A stretch of DNA of 10,167 bases from Paracamarosporium sp. OC-R06-R3 (taxonomy: Eukaryota; Ascomycota; Dothideomycetes; Pleosporales; Didymosphaeriaceae), in assembly GCA_019828545.1 (NCBI GenBank), contig JACVRA010000130.1, positions 12,481-22,647 of the forward strand, read 5' to 3'. The position numbers and the translations under genes are program-made. This document shows positions 1 to 8,817 of this stretch, piece after piece (position 1 is the stretch's first letter; each line of letters starts with the position of its first letter). The notes beneath the pieces were generated by a model that saw only the letters and a list, made by a program, of their open reading frames with translations, was not told the DNA's origin and made no database searches.

Positions 1-150
1 AAGTATTTTTAATACTTAATTAGAGCTTTTTATTTCTTATTACTATATACTTTTTATTATTAAAGCCTATAGCCCTACTATAAGTAAATCTTATTATCTT
101 AATATAAATTAAACTAGGTATATAGTATACTTTATAATATTATATTATAC

Positions 151-439
151 TATTAATTATATTAATATAGGTAGTTAAAAGGTCTATATTAGATATACTT
201 TAAATAGAGGTATATAAAAGTATATAATAAGAAATAAACTAAAGATTAATTAACTAACCTATAGGCCTAGTATAAAAAAATATAAAAAAGCTATTAAACT
301 ATTTATAATAAAAAGTTAACTATATAAATAAATTTAATCTATATTATTAAAATTTTATTTATTTAAGCTTCTAATAATTATAGCTTAATTAAGCTATTAA
401 AGCCTAATATAATTAGTAAGTTCTAAGCTTTATTATACT
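151..439 (+). repeat. Dispersed repeat X-Y, copy 1
   Basis: This is a direct copy of a roughly 290-bp repeat that returns near 1908-2494. I divide it into X (151-263) and Y (264-439), which meet at a short palindrome, tataggccta. X is recognised by gtagttaaaaggtctatatt and aaagattaattaacta; Y by ggcctagtataaaa, aagctattaa and cctaatataattagtaag. The copies differ mostly by C/T and G/A changes, as expected of RIP on a multicopy sequence. I see no reading frame, RNA gene or clear terminal inverted repeat in it, so its class (MITE, solo LTR or fragment of a larger element) is open. Confidence 0.7.
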
Positions 440-1907
440 TCTCCTTACTTAAACTCTATAGATAGTTTCTTATCTATGTTATATTAAGGCTATTTTAGCT
501 TAAAAGATATTTTAATAAGCTTAATAGCCTAGTAATAACCTCTTGTAAGCTTTATTCTTTAATAATAAGTCTTTATTAACGTTAATATATTCTTAATTTA
601 AGTTTTACTCTAGCCTAGACTATTTTAATATAGCTTAATTAGGTACTTTAGTTAATTATTAACTTAATATATATTAGTTTTAAACTAGAATACTAGATTA
701 TACTAAGTTAACTATTTTATATTATAAGCTTTAAATTAAAGCTAATCTAGGCTTAATAGCTATATATAGTAATAAGTTTTAATACTTTAAGTTAAATACT
801 ATAAGATAACTTACTATAGCCTTAAAGGAATCCTTTTATAAATACTTAAAGCCTATATTTAAGGTCTTATAAAGAGGTAGTAATCTTTTTTTATAAATAT
901 AATAGCTATTTAACTCTATATATATTATCTTATATAGCTATACTAAGAAATTAAGCTTTAAACTTTAAAAATATTTCCTTATAGTTTATTTTTAGTTATT
1001 AAAAAGTAATTTAATATTTAGCTACCTTATTATTAAATAGAAAGTAAAATAATAGTACTAATATTATTTTTATAATATTTATAAATTAAGTCTACTTTAA
1101 AGTAGCTAAGTATTATAACTTTAAATATTTTTAAGTAATACTAGTAGTATATCTTTATATTAAGGCTATATAAATATATTTACTTAAATAGTAATTAATA
1201 TTAATCTTTAAATAATTAATTATTAAGGCTTTTTATTATAAAAATATAGGCTCTAAGCTGTCTATTAAAGAATTAATTTCTAGGGTTTATTTTAATAGCT
1301 TTAGTATAATAGTTTTAGGTATTTTTAATAAATACTTAATATTTAATAAACTATTAAGTTATTACTATATAGGTAGTAGAGGCTTAGTTATAGGTAGTAG
1401 TTAATTATTTCTTAATAGTAATTTAAACTATAACTTTAACTACTATATTTAAGCCTATAAGGCCTTAATTAAATTAAAGGCTATAGCTAAGTTTAATCTA
1501 TTATAGATTTAATATATAAAGATAGTTTAATTACTACTATTATTATTATTATTACCTAATTTTAAATTAGGCTAGGGGGATAGTAGGGGTTTAATTTAAC
1601 TTTAATTTTAAACTATTTATTAGATTAATTTAACTAGGTATTAAGTAGACATTAACGTTTAATTTTAAGTTTATAAGTTATTAATAGTTATAATTCTCTA
1701 TTTTAACGTAATTCTATATAGCTTTTTTAAAGATAATCTAACTAGTTTAGCTATTAAAAGTTTTAAATCTAAAGGCTTTAATTAATAAAAGGTCTTTAGT
1801 ATTTTATTTATAAAGATATTTTTAATATACGTCTAATGTAGCTTTTTTAGGTCTTATAGTAATATTATTATATAGCCATTACTATTAGTAGTAAACTTTT
1901 TTATATA
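440..1907. other. Degenerate AT-rich stretch, no recognisable gene
   Basis: These 1.47 kb between two X-Y repeats are extremely AT-rich and nearly free of CA and TG. I tried reading parts of the minus strand while allowing for C-to-T change. Some frames look loosely protein-like, but no family motif (reverse transcriptase, DDE transposase or helicase) could be recognised. A short TAT-type run lies at 1532-1555 and a small G-rich patch at about 1573-1590. The likeliest reading is the eroded body of an older transposable element, but this is inference from context. Confidence 0.5.
1532..1555 (+). repeat. Trinucleotide microsatellite (tac/tat)n
   Basis: This is a short run of eight trinucleotides, two tac units, five tat units and a final tac. 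It may have arisen by C-to-T change of a CAT/CAC-type run or by slippage; nothing indicates a function. Confidence 0.7.
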
Positions 1908-2014
1908 ATATATTAATATAAGTAGTTAAAAGGTCTATATTAAGTATATTCTAGGTAGAGGTATATAGAAGTACGTAATAAAAGGTAAACTAAAGATTAA
2001 TTAACTAATCTATA
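1908..2014 (+). repeat. Repeat half X, copy 2 (direct)
   Basis: This segment matches X of copy 1 (151-263) in the same orientation, sharing agtagttaaaaggtctatat and aaactaaagattaattaact. It ends at tata (2011-2014), exactly where copy 1 would pass into Y. Here it is followed instead by an inverted copy of the whole unit, and its Y half resumes at 2319. Confidence 0.7.
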
Positions 2015-2318
2015 AGTATAATAAGGTTTAGGCTTAATTCTATTAATTCTATTAAGTTTTAAAGTAGATCTAATGTTAAGTTTATATATATATAATTATT
2101 AGGGGCTTAAATAATTAAGATTTTAATAATATAGATTACGTTTACTTATATAAATAACTCTTAACTATAAATAGCTTAATAGCTTTTTAATATTCTTTTA
2201 TACTAGGCCTATAAATTAATTAATTAATCTTTAGTTTACCTCTTATTATATACTCTTATATACCTCTACTTAGAGTATATCTAGTATAGACCTTTTAACT
2301 ACCTACGCTAATATAATA
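2015..2318 (-). repeat. Inverted X-Y copy inserted between X and Y of copy 2
   Basis: Read on the minus strand, this block is X (2318-2211) followed by Y (2210-2015). The X part is clear: taatctttagtttacctctt and gaccttttaactacc are reverse complements of X in copies 1 and 2. The Y part is also visible: atagcttaatagctttttaa and tactaggcctata reverse-complement the start of Y, and agtataataagg matches the end of copy 1's Y. Middle Y is more diverged. The block fits precisely at the X/Y boundary of the surrounding direct copy, giving the order X+, Y-, X-, Y+. Both X/X and Y/Y pairs could fold into long hairpins. Confidence 0.65.
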
Positions 2319-2494
2319 GGCCTAATATAAAAGGATATAAAAAAGCTATTAAGCTATTTATAGTAAAGAGTTAATTATATAAATAAACTTAATTTATATT
2401 ACTAAAATCTTATTTATTTAAGCTTTTAACAATTATAGCTTAACTAAGCTACTAGGGCCTAATATAATTAGTAAGTCTTAAGCCTTATTATATT
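2319..2494 (+). repeat. Repeat half Y, copy 2 (direct)
   Basis: This segment matches Y of copy 1 (264-439): ggcctaatataaaa, aaaaaagctattaa, aattatagctta and cctaatataattagtaag are shared. It ends immediately before the target duplication of the retrotransposon, so the retrotransposon entered at or just beyond the end of this repeat. Confidence 0.7.
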
Positions 2495-2499
2495 AATAA
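2495..2499. repeat. Target-site duplication, left copy
   Basis: The five bases aataa directly before the 5' LTR are repeated directly after the 3' LTR at 9066-9070. Five base pairs is the usual duplication length for Ty3/gypsy integrases. In such AT-rich DNA a chance match is possible, but the LTR ends fall exactly at both copies. Confidence 0.75.
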
Positions 2500-2630
2500 T
2501 AGTATAATAGTTTAGTATACTAATAAGTTATATAACTATACTTAAAGGTATACCTACCTTACGTTTAGGTATATCTACTTAATAGTTAGGTATAACTACT
2601 TTAAGTAGAAGGTTATTCTAGGCTAGGTAG

Positions 2631-2640
2631 TATATAAAAG
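2631..2640 (+). promoter_or_regulatory. LTR TATA box
   Basis: The sequence tatataaaag is identical in both LTRs (equivalent at 8949-8958) and lies in an otherwise diverged LTR. It is about 39 bp upstream of the segment complementary to the primer site, which is where the 5' end of a self-priming transcript is expected. In DNA this AT-rich a TATA match alone is weak evidence; its position is what supports it. Confidence 0.55.
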
Positions 2641-2671
2641 TATAATAGCTTTATATACTTAAAGTCTTCTT

Positions 2672-2690
2672 ATTTTAGTATAGCTAAAAT
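2672..2690 (+). promoter_or_regulatory. Probable start of R: primer complement and hairpin
   Basis: Positions 2672-2682 match the reverse complement of 2749-2759 apart from two RIP-type changes; the 3' LTR equivalent (8990-9000) has only one. In self-priming retrotransposons the first 11 nt of the RNA anneal to the primer site, so transcription probably starts at about 2672. The same segment forms a perfect 7-bp inverted repeat, attttag (2672-2678) with ctaaaat (2684-2690), around a 5-nt loop. The transcript's 5' end could therefore fold into a small hairpin. Confidence 0.5.
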
Positions 2691-2748
2691 AGAGTTAACT
2701 TACTTTATTTACTTCTTTTAATATAAGAGACTAAGCTTATCTTTATAT

Positions 2749-2759
2749 TACACTAAGAT
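2749..2759 (+). promoter_or_regulatory. Self-priming primer-binding site
   Basis: One base after the 5' LTR lies tacactaagat. Its reverse complement, atcttagtgta, matches 8990-9000 of the 3' LTR at 10 of 11 positions, the exception being a G-to-A change in a TpG. Complementarity stops at both ends of the 11 bases. No TGG-starting tRNA complement is present. This is the arrangement known from Tf1 and the sushi group, where the mRNA's first 11 nt are folded back and cleaved to give the primer. Confidence 0.6.
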
Positions 2760-2822
2760 CCCTAACTTAGCTAAAAGATAGTAATATAATATTAAGTTAA
2801 ACTAATTAATCTACCTATATAT

Positions 2823-4799
2823 ATGCATTTAATAATAACTACTTTAGAAGATTTATTATATAACTATACTAAGCTATTAGTTTATTATAAAATATAATTA
2901 CTTATGCTCTTTATTAGTAAAGCTAGAGAAAGAGTTTAAATACTATTAAGTAATATACTACTTAAAGAAAGTTAAAGGATAAATACCTATCTATTAAATA
3001 TACTTAAGTATAGACAACTAACTACTTACGTAAAGAGGGCTATAAAAGCCTTAGCCTTTATAAAAAAGAAATTTACTTTTATATATTAACTACTTTAAGT
3101 ACTACTAGCTTACTTTTTCTTTACTAAAGAATTAACCTTAGCTATTTTATTTATAGCTAATATATACTATAGTACTAATACACTTATTTATAGTATTAAC
3201 ACTTAAGAAAAAAATATTAAGTAATATATATAACTTAACTAAGTTTTTTACTTACTTTAAGAATTAAATTTAAAGCTATAGCTTTATTACTAAAAAAAAC
3301 TATAACTAAGATACTTTTATAAAGCTAGTTTACTTTTAGTAAAGTATAGATAAAGAACTTTTATAAATACTTTAGCTATCTACTTTTACTAGTAATAACT
3401 TAATTATAGCTATACTAAAGGCTATCCTTAAGTATTTTTAAAAAAACTTATTAGTAATTACTATAAAGCTAGTTAGCTAACTACTTCTTTATAAAGTAAA
3501 GTATTAATAAATTTATATATACTATTAAATTACTACTAATACCCTAGCTAAAGGTAAGGAGCTATAATAGGCCTTTATATAGAAGTAGTAAAAAGTTAAA
3601 ATAGTTTAAAAAAAACTATACGTACTTAAAGCCTTAGCTATTAATAAAAAGCTATTAATAATTTAATATTATATTATATACTTTTAAGTTCTACTATTTA
3701 TACTATAAAATTAAAATAGCTTTAATCTAACTAACCTTTTAAGCTTAAAATTAAGTAAGTTTAATAACTTATATTTTTTATACTAGTTACTTTTTAAACC
3801 TACTATTACTACTTTAAGTACTTAACTTACTAGCTAATATTTTATTAAGTTCTTAAATTTTTTATTACTTTTAAATAGTAAGACTACTATAATATTTAAC
3901 TATTAAAAAGTATATATAAAGAATAAGCTATAGTTAAATAGTAACTAGTTTATTAATAATAACTTATAAGATATAAAAAAACGTATTATAGCCTATATAA
4001 TAATATAAATAAAAAATCCTACTTAAAATTAATTTAAAATATTAATTAGTACCCTCTATAATAGTAGTAATACTATTAATAGTAAATTTTTTATAAATAC
4101 CTTAAATTAAGCCTTTAGTAACCTATATAAGAAGAAGAATACCTATTAAGCCTTTACTTAGCTTTACTTATATACTACTACTAAGTTTTTAAGCTTTTAA
4201 GTTAAGTTTTTTTACTTTACTACTTAGTATAGGCTCCCTATAAACTAGTAAGTTAAAGAGTTTTATAAAAAGCTTATAAATTAACTTTATATAAATATAA
4301 GTTATAACGTCTACTACTTTAAAGGTAACTATAATAAGTTTATAAGTATTACTTATAACCTAGTACGTAAAGCTACTATTACTAAAAATTAAGCTATAGT
4401 ATAAGTAGAGTATAAAAAGACTACTTTTATTATATTTATTAAACTTTATAATTATACTTTACTATTAATGCTATAGCCTTTTTATATTATAACTATATAA
4501 GCTACTTCTACTATTTTAATATTAGTAACTTAATTTATCTACTTCTACTACTAAAAGGCTAGTTATACTACTTATAATTGCCTAGATAAACTAGTTAACT
4601 AAAAGGCTATTAAAGTACTAACTAGTATAAAGAAAAAGACCTACTATAATATAATTAATAAAAGTACTTTTAATAGTAACTTAGTAAAAGTATAGCTCTA
4701 AAAGAAGTTTTCTTTCTAAAGTAACTTACTAAAGTTATTAGTATATAAAAATAATTATTTAGTAAAAGTTAATTTACTTTACTCTACTATATCTCTATA
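2823..4799 (+). pseudogene. Gag-like N-terminal region, degenerate
   Basis: This part precedes the protease in the same frame and by position should encode Gag (capsid and nucleocapsid). The first 120 or so codons still read as charged, Lys- and Glu-rich protein if stops are set aside. Further on, a stretch near 3650-3720 looks originally proline- and histidine-rich. I could not find a CCHC zinc knuckle; its cysteine (TGC/TGT) and histidine (CAC/CAT) codons are exactly those RIP converts to TAC/TAT, so absence here is uninformative. At roughly 660 codons it would be long for a fungal Gag, so it may include a linker or an erased boundary. Assignment rests on position. Confidence 0.5.
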
Positions 4800-5092
4800 A
4801 ATAGACTAGCTATTAAGTTAAATATACTTATTAATACTAAAGTAGGTAGCTATACCTTAGTATACCTTAAGTACTTATATATAATTAAGAAAGGACTAAA
4901 GGCCTTATTCTATAATATAAAAGTAATACTCTTAACTAAATATAATAGCCAACTTAATAAATAAGTAGATAAGTACTTTAAGGCTAATTTTATACTTAAT
5001 AGTTATTACTTTACTACTTACTTTATTCTTTATAATATAGGCTAGTATAACTTTATAGTTAACTATAAGTTCTTTAAGAAGGCTAATATTTA
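4800..5092 (+). pseudogene. Retroviral-type aspartic protease remnant
   Basis: The protease would cleave the polyprotein during particle maturation. The active-site block is at 4827-4850, reading L-I-N-T-K-V-G-S-Y: the asparagine codon at 4833-4835 stands where the catalytic Asp of the D-T/S-G signature belongs (a GAT-to-AAT change in TpG context). The residue after Thr is Lys rather than Gly, so either the family has a variant here or the site has drifted. A second conserved block, F-I-V-N-Y-K-F (5052-5072), matches the I-(I/L)-G-x-(K/D)-(W/F) strand near the protease C-terminus. It is followed by a linker of about 560 bp (5093-5654) before the polymerase. Confidence 0.7.
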
Positions 5093-5654
5093 AATTAACT
5101 ATAAATAATAAACTTTAAAGTAGCTTAATATAGCCTTAATTAACTATAAATAAGATATTACTATCTCTATGTAAGGTACTACTATAGAAGTTAATCCTAC
5201 TTACTAAGTAGATATAAAGTAATGTAATAAGCTTATAAATATAGTTATTATATAATATACTTATTATTTACTATAGTAATCCCTTTAGTACTACCCCTAC
5301 TAAAGAAACTTAATAAAGATAAAGAATAAACTTTACTATTAAATACTATATTCTTAAAAACTAAAGTCTACTTAATAAAAACCTATTTCTTATAAAGACT
5401 TTACTAAGGTTAGCTTTAAAATTAATACTATAAGAGCTACTATATTTATAATTAATATATAGTAGAAAGAAATAATTATTAGTTATATTAGTATCTATAA
5501 AGTAAATAAGTTAATTTAAAAACGTAAAGAGAAGTTAGGCTAAATAAACCTACTAAATTTAAAAAAAAAACTCTATTAGCTTTTTATAAAGAAGTTACTC
5601 TTTATAGACTATATAAATATAACTTTAGTCTACTTTTTAAAGAAAAACTCTAAC

Positions 5655-6395
5655 GTCTTACCTCTATATTATAAAGGCGTTAATTATAATATTAAGTTAA
5701 CTATTAAAAATATATTAGCCTTTAGCCTATTATATAGTATATCTCTAAAGTAACTATAGCTTATTAAGAACTACTTAGAAGACTACTTTTAATATAGCTT
5801 TATTATATATAGTAGAGCTTTATATACCTTATTAATACTATTTACTAAAAAGCTTAAAAGAGAGTAGTAATTTTATATTAACTATTAAAAACTTAATACT
5901 ATTATAAAGAAAAACGTCTACTCTATCTTACTAATTTAGGAGATACTTACTTAACTTACTTATACTAAAGTATTTACTAAGCTAGATATATAATAAGTCT
6001 TTTATTATATTTAATTTAATAAAGAGATAGAAGACTTTACTACTTTTTATATATACTATAGTAACTATAAGTATTATATACTACCTTTTAATCTTTATAA
6101 TAAACCTATTATCTTTTAATAATATATTAATAAAGTGCTATATAGCCTACTTAATAACTTTTATATAGTATATCTTAATAATATTCTTATTTATTTAAAA
6201 GATCTACTAGAGTATAAAAAGTATATTACTTAAGTACTAAAATAACTCTAAGATATAGGCCTCTAAGTAGATTTTAAAAAGAGTAAGTTTATAATAATAA
6301 AGATAAAGTTCTTTAGCCTTATTATTAATACTAAAGGTATTTAAAAGGACTTAAAGAAAGTTACTATAGTATAAAAATAGCTAGTACTTACTTTA
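5655..6395 (+). pseudogene. Reverse transcriptase domain remnant
   Basis: All main Ty3/gypsy polymerase blocks are recognisable in order: the L-P-x-x-x-x-x-x-N-Y-x-I-K-L entry (5658-5700), the first catalytic block K-L-D-I (5979-5990, its Asp codon 5985-5987 intact), the T-T-F...Y...L-P-F block (about 6040-6092), the x-x-P-x-x-F block (about 6104-6118), and the catalytic box at 6171-6182. That box now reads Y-L-N-N instead of Y-L-D-D: both catalytic aspartates are lost through GAT-to-AAT changes. The downstream I-L-I-Y-x-K-D and K-F-F-S-L-I stretches are typical of fungal gypsy elements. Stops interrupt the domain in many places. Confidence 0.93.
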
Positions 6396-6980
6396 ATTAA
6401 AGGTATATAGTTATTTCTAGACTTTTATAACTTTTATTAGACTTTTTTTAAGGACTATAGATATATTATTAGGCTACTTACTAAGCTACTTAAGAAGGGC
6501 ACCTGGCATGTCTTTAGTAATTAAAAGCTAGTAGCCTTTTAATAAGTTAAGGACTTTATTTTATTAAATAATGTTTTTACTTATTACTTACTCTACTATA
6601 AAATGTATATAAAAATAAATATTAATAATAAAGTTATTACTAATGTACTCTTTTAGTTATAAGATAATAGCCTTTAGTAATTAGTTACTTTTTACTCTAA
6701 AACTATAAGTAGTCCCTAAATAAACTATAATATCTATAATAAAGAAATACTAGCTATTATTTATAAACTTAAAAAATAGTATATTTAGCTTATTAGCTTA
6801 TAAACTACTAAGCTATTTACTACTATTATTAATTATTAAGCGCTTAAGTACTTCTTAATAAAGTAAAAGCTTACCCTATAATAAATATACTAGGCTATAA
6901 TAGTAGTTAACTTTAACTTAAAGCTTACTTATTAATTAAGTACTACTAATATAGTAGCTAATATACTATTACGTAAATAA
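6396..6980 (+). pseudogene. RNase H domain remnant
   Basis: This domain follows the polymerase and would degrade the RNA strand of the RNA-DNA hybrid. The connecting block L-F-L-D-F-Y-N-F-Y (6411-6437) corresponds to the family's F-L-G-x-x-N-F-Y-R. A short unmutated island at 6498-6512 still reads G-T-W-H-V. The D-A-S catalytic block lies near 6612-6629, where the codon at 6618-6620 is now AAT (Asn). F-Y-S-K and N-Y-N-I-Y-N-K-E (about 6690-6750) are the conserved 'FxSKxLxxAExNYxxxxKE' region. The segment ends with the (V/A)-A-N-I-L-L-R-K tail (6948-6978), matching the family's V-A-D-x-L-S-R. Confidence 0.88.
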
Positions 6981-7329
6981 AAAAAGCTTTAAACTTAAAA
7001 GGATAAAAATAAAGCTACTTATATAAAAGCCTTTTTAAAGGCTAAGTAGCTTAATATTAATATAGTTTAAGTAAGTATAAACGCTTTAGTTAATCTTACT
7101 ACTTAAGGCCTATAGTATTATTAAATTAAGATTACTACCTTAAATACTTTTATAGCTTTTCCCTTTATAGACGACCCTTACGCAATTATTAATTAGATAA
7201 TTAAAGTAAATAGAGATAACCTAAGTATATAAAGGCTATAAAACAAGACTTTAATAAATATATAAAAACTATAGAAATTAAATAATTAAGGCCTACTCTT
7301 ATATTAAACCTAACTTATAGTTTTAATAG

Positions 7330-8360
7330 TTTAATTCCTATATATCTACTTAATTTAAATAGTCTATGCTACGTAGATTACTACTTATTTAGGAAAAAGA
7401 AAAACTATAAAGTTACTTAAGGATTAATACTACTGGCTAAATATAAGTAAAGACGTTAATATATATATTATAGCCTATAAGGCTTACTATTAAAGCTATA
7501 TACTCTATAATTATATTTTAAGACTACTTAAGTTACTACTAATACTAGAATAAGTATAGTAAGATATCTTTATAGACTTTAAGTTATTTCTATTTAATAA
7601 AAAAGAATATAATAACGTCTTTATTATTATAAATTACCTAGGTAAATAATACTTTTTACTACTTTACTATAAAAAGGCTATTATAGAGTACGTAGTAGAT
7701 ATATACTACTACTATATTTAATATATATATAGCCTACCTAGATTAATTGTCTTTAATTAAGGCCTATAATTTATCTTAGCGTTTATAAGTAAACTATGCC
7801 AGCTTATAGATATTAAGTAAAAGCTTTTAATAGCCTATTATACTTTAATAAATAATAATATAGAAATAGTTAACTAGTACCTTAATTAACGTCTCTATTT
7901 CTTTATTAATTATTACTAAGATAATTAGTCTAATCTACTACCTTATATAGACTAGGTATAAGTTATACTATTTTATAAAATAATAGGTATATTACTATAT
8001 AAGATTAAATTTAGATATTAGGCTACTTACTACTAGGATTAGAAAGAATAGACAAAGACCTTACTAACTACCTATAAATAAATATCTTAAAAAGAAGTAT
8101 AAAGTTATACTTTAATATACTATAATACCATTAAAACTACTATAGAGATAACTTAATAAGAAGTAGCTTAGGTCTAAGAATAGTAAGTATACTAGGTAAA
8201 TAAAAAATACTATAAGCTAAACTTTATAGTAGACAATTAAGTCTATATTATATTAAAAGGCTTTATAATAGAATACCTTAGCTATAAGTTTAATTAATAA
8301 ATATATAAACCCTACTCTATTATTACTATAAAGGGCCACTCCTATTAGATTAAGCTTCTA
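7330..8360 (+). pseudogene. Integrase remnant (zinc finger, DD35E core, GPY/F)
   Basis: The zinc-binding region carries L-G-K-R-K-T-I and Y-Y-W (about 7389-7430); its C-x-x-C pair is now Y-x-x-Y (7476-7478 and 7485-7487), both TGC/TGT-to-TAC/TAT changes. In the core the first Asp (7575-7577, in D-I-F-I-D-F-K) and the Glu (7863-7865, in I-E-I-V-N) survive, while the second Asp (7755-7757) is AAT, Asn. Spacing is 59 residues between the Asp positions and exactly 35 between the second Asp position and Glu, the D,D-35-E signature. A K-P-Y (8307-8315) stands at the GPY/F position, followed by intact K-G-H-S-Y (8331-8345). Confidence 0.92.
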
Positions 8361-8363
8361 CCT

Positions 8364-8385
8364 TATATATATATATATATATATA
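8364..8385 (+). repeat. (TA)11 microsatellite inside integrase C-terminus
   Basis: Twenty-two bases of perfect TA repeat read as Tyr-Ile-Tyr-Ile in the element's frame. In relatives this place has a His/Met/Ile-containing stretch just before an N/D-V-F-H motif, so CAC/CAT and ATG codons probably became TAT and ATA through RIP. It is therefore a decayed coding sequence rather than a classical slippage repeat. Confidence 0.75.
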
Positions 8386-8459
8386 ACGTCTTTTATATAG
8401 ACTACCTATAGAAAGCTACTATAAAAATACTACTAAATTAAATTAAATTAAAAAAGAAG

Positions 8460-8645
8460 TTAACAGAGGTTAATAAAAGTCTTAAGTAGTCTATTAAGGA
8501 GATCCTTAATAGCTAGATCTATTATAAATGCCTATAGTATAAGGCCTTTTAAACTAGTTATAACCTTAATCTAATTTAGTATAATATCTAAGGCTTTTTA
8601 AGAGCTCTATAGAAGGTTAAAAAATACTATTAGGCCTATCTAAAA
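8460..8645 (+). pseudogene. C-terminal chromodomain remnant
   Basis: After the integrase the frame contains I-K-E-I-L-N-S (8493-8513), corresponding to the chromodomain's E-V-E-x-I-L-D-S strand, then Y-K-C-L-x-Y-K-A-F (8523-8549), corresponding to the L-x-Y-x-V-K-W strand with Trp now a stop or changed. A later block around 8590-8640 matches the W-x-x-x-x-x-(F/L) helix and a family-specific K-V-K-x-Y tail. Integrase chromodomains bind methylated histone H3 or related marks and direct integration to heterochromatin, which fits insertion into repeat-rich DNA here. The aromatic-cage residues cannot be judged because Trp and Tyr codons are affected by RIP. Confidence 0.75.
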
Positions 8646-8808
8646 AAGGCTAGACTACTATTATAATTAGATACCTAGTTATAAGTATATAAGGCTAAAG
8701 AATACCTAAAGATAATTAAAAAGAATAATAAGACTATAAATAAACTAATATAAAGTAAAGTATAAAAAAAAAAGTAATATAATAAACTTAAAAAACTAAG
8801 CCTACCTT

Positions 8809-8817
8809 AAAGGGGGG
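8809..8817 (+). promoter_or_regulatory. Polypurine tract
   Basis: The run aaagggggg ends exactly one base before the 3' LTR. This RNase H-resistant RNA segment primes plus-strand DNA synthesis. It is one of the few uninterrupted G runs in the element; it has no TpG within it and so offers RIP no target, which explains its survival. Confidence 0.9.

Larger units (their letters stand above)
2500..2747 (+). repeat. 5' long terminal repeat
   Basis: These 248 bp align without any gap to 8818-9065. I count 33 differences, all transitions. The start reads ta and the end ta, where an intact LTR would have TG and CA; both are single RIP-type changes. The LTR contains a TATA box (2631-2640) and the likely transcription start near 2672. 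The end positions were set by the alignment, by the polypurine tract before the 3' copy and by the flanking aataa duplication. Confidence 0.93.

Noticed and set aside
440..1907. A protein-coding remnant on the minus strand (parts read as charged or coiled-coil-like when stops are ignored)
   Set aside because: In RIP-treated DNA any frame can look protein-like once TAA/TAG are excused, and no family motif or motif spacing supports it.
151..2494. CRISPR array or tandem array
   Set aside because: The repeats are about 290 bp, few, in mixed orientation and without regular spacers, and the context is eukaryotic.
2748..2770. tRNA-type primer-binding site after the 5' LTR
   Set aside because: No TGG-beginning complement of a tRNA 3' end is present, even allowing G-to-A changes close to the LTR; the self-complementary 11 nt explain the position better.
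4240..4560. CCHC zinc knuckle of Gag
   Set aside because: Several Tyr-rich stretches could have been Cys/His-rich, but none gives the C-x2-C-x4-H-x4-C spacing in the gag-pol frame.
8364..8385. Slippage microsatellite unrelated to the element
   Set aside because: It lies in frame within the integrase C-terminus and flanking codons continue the domain, so decayed coding sequence is the simpler explanation.
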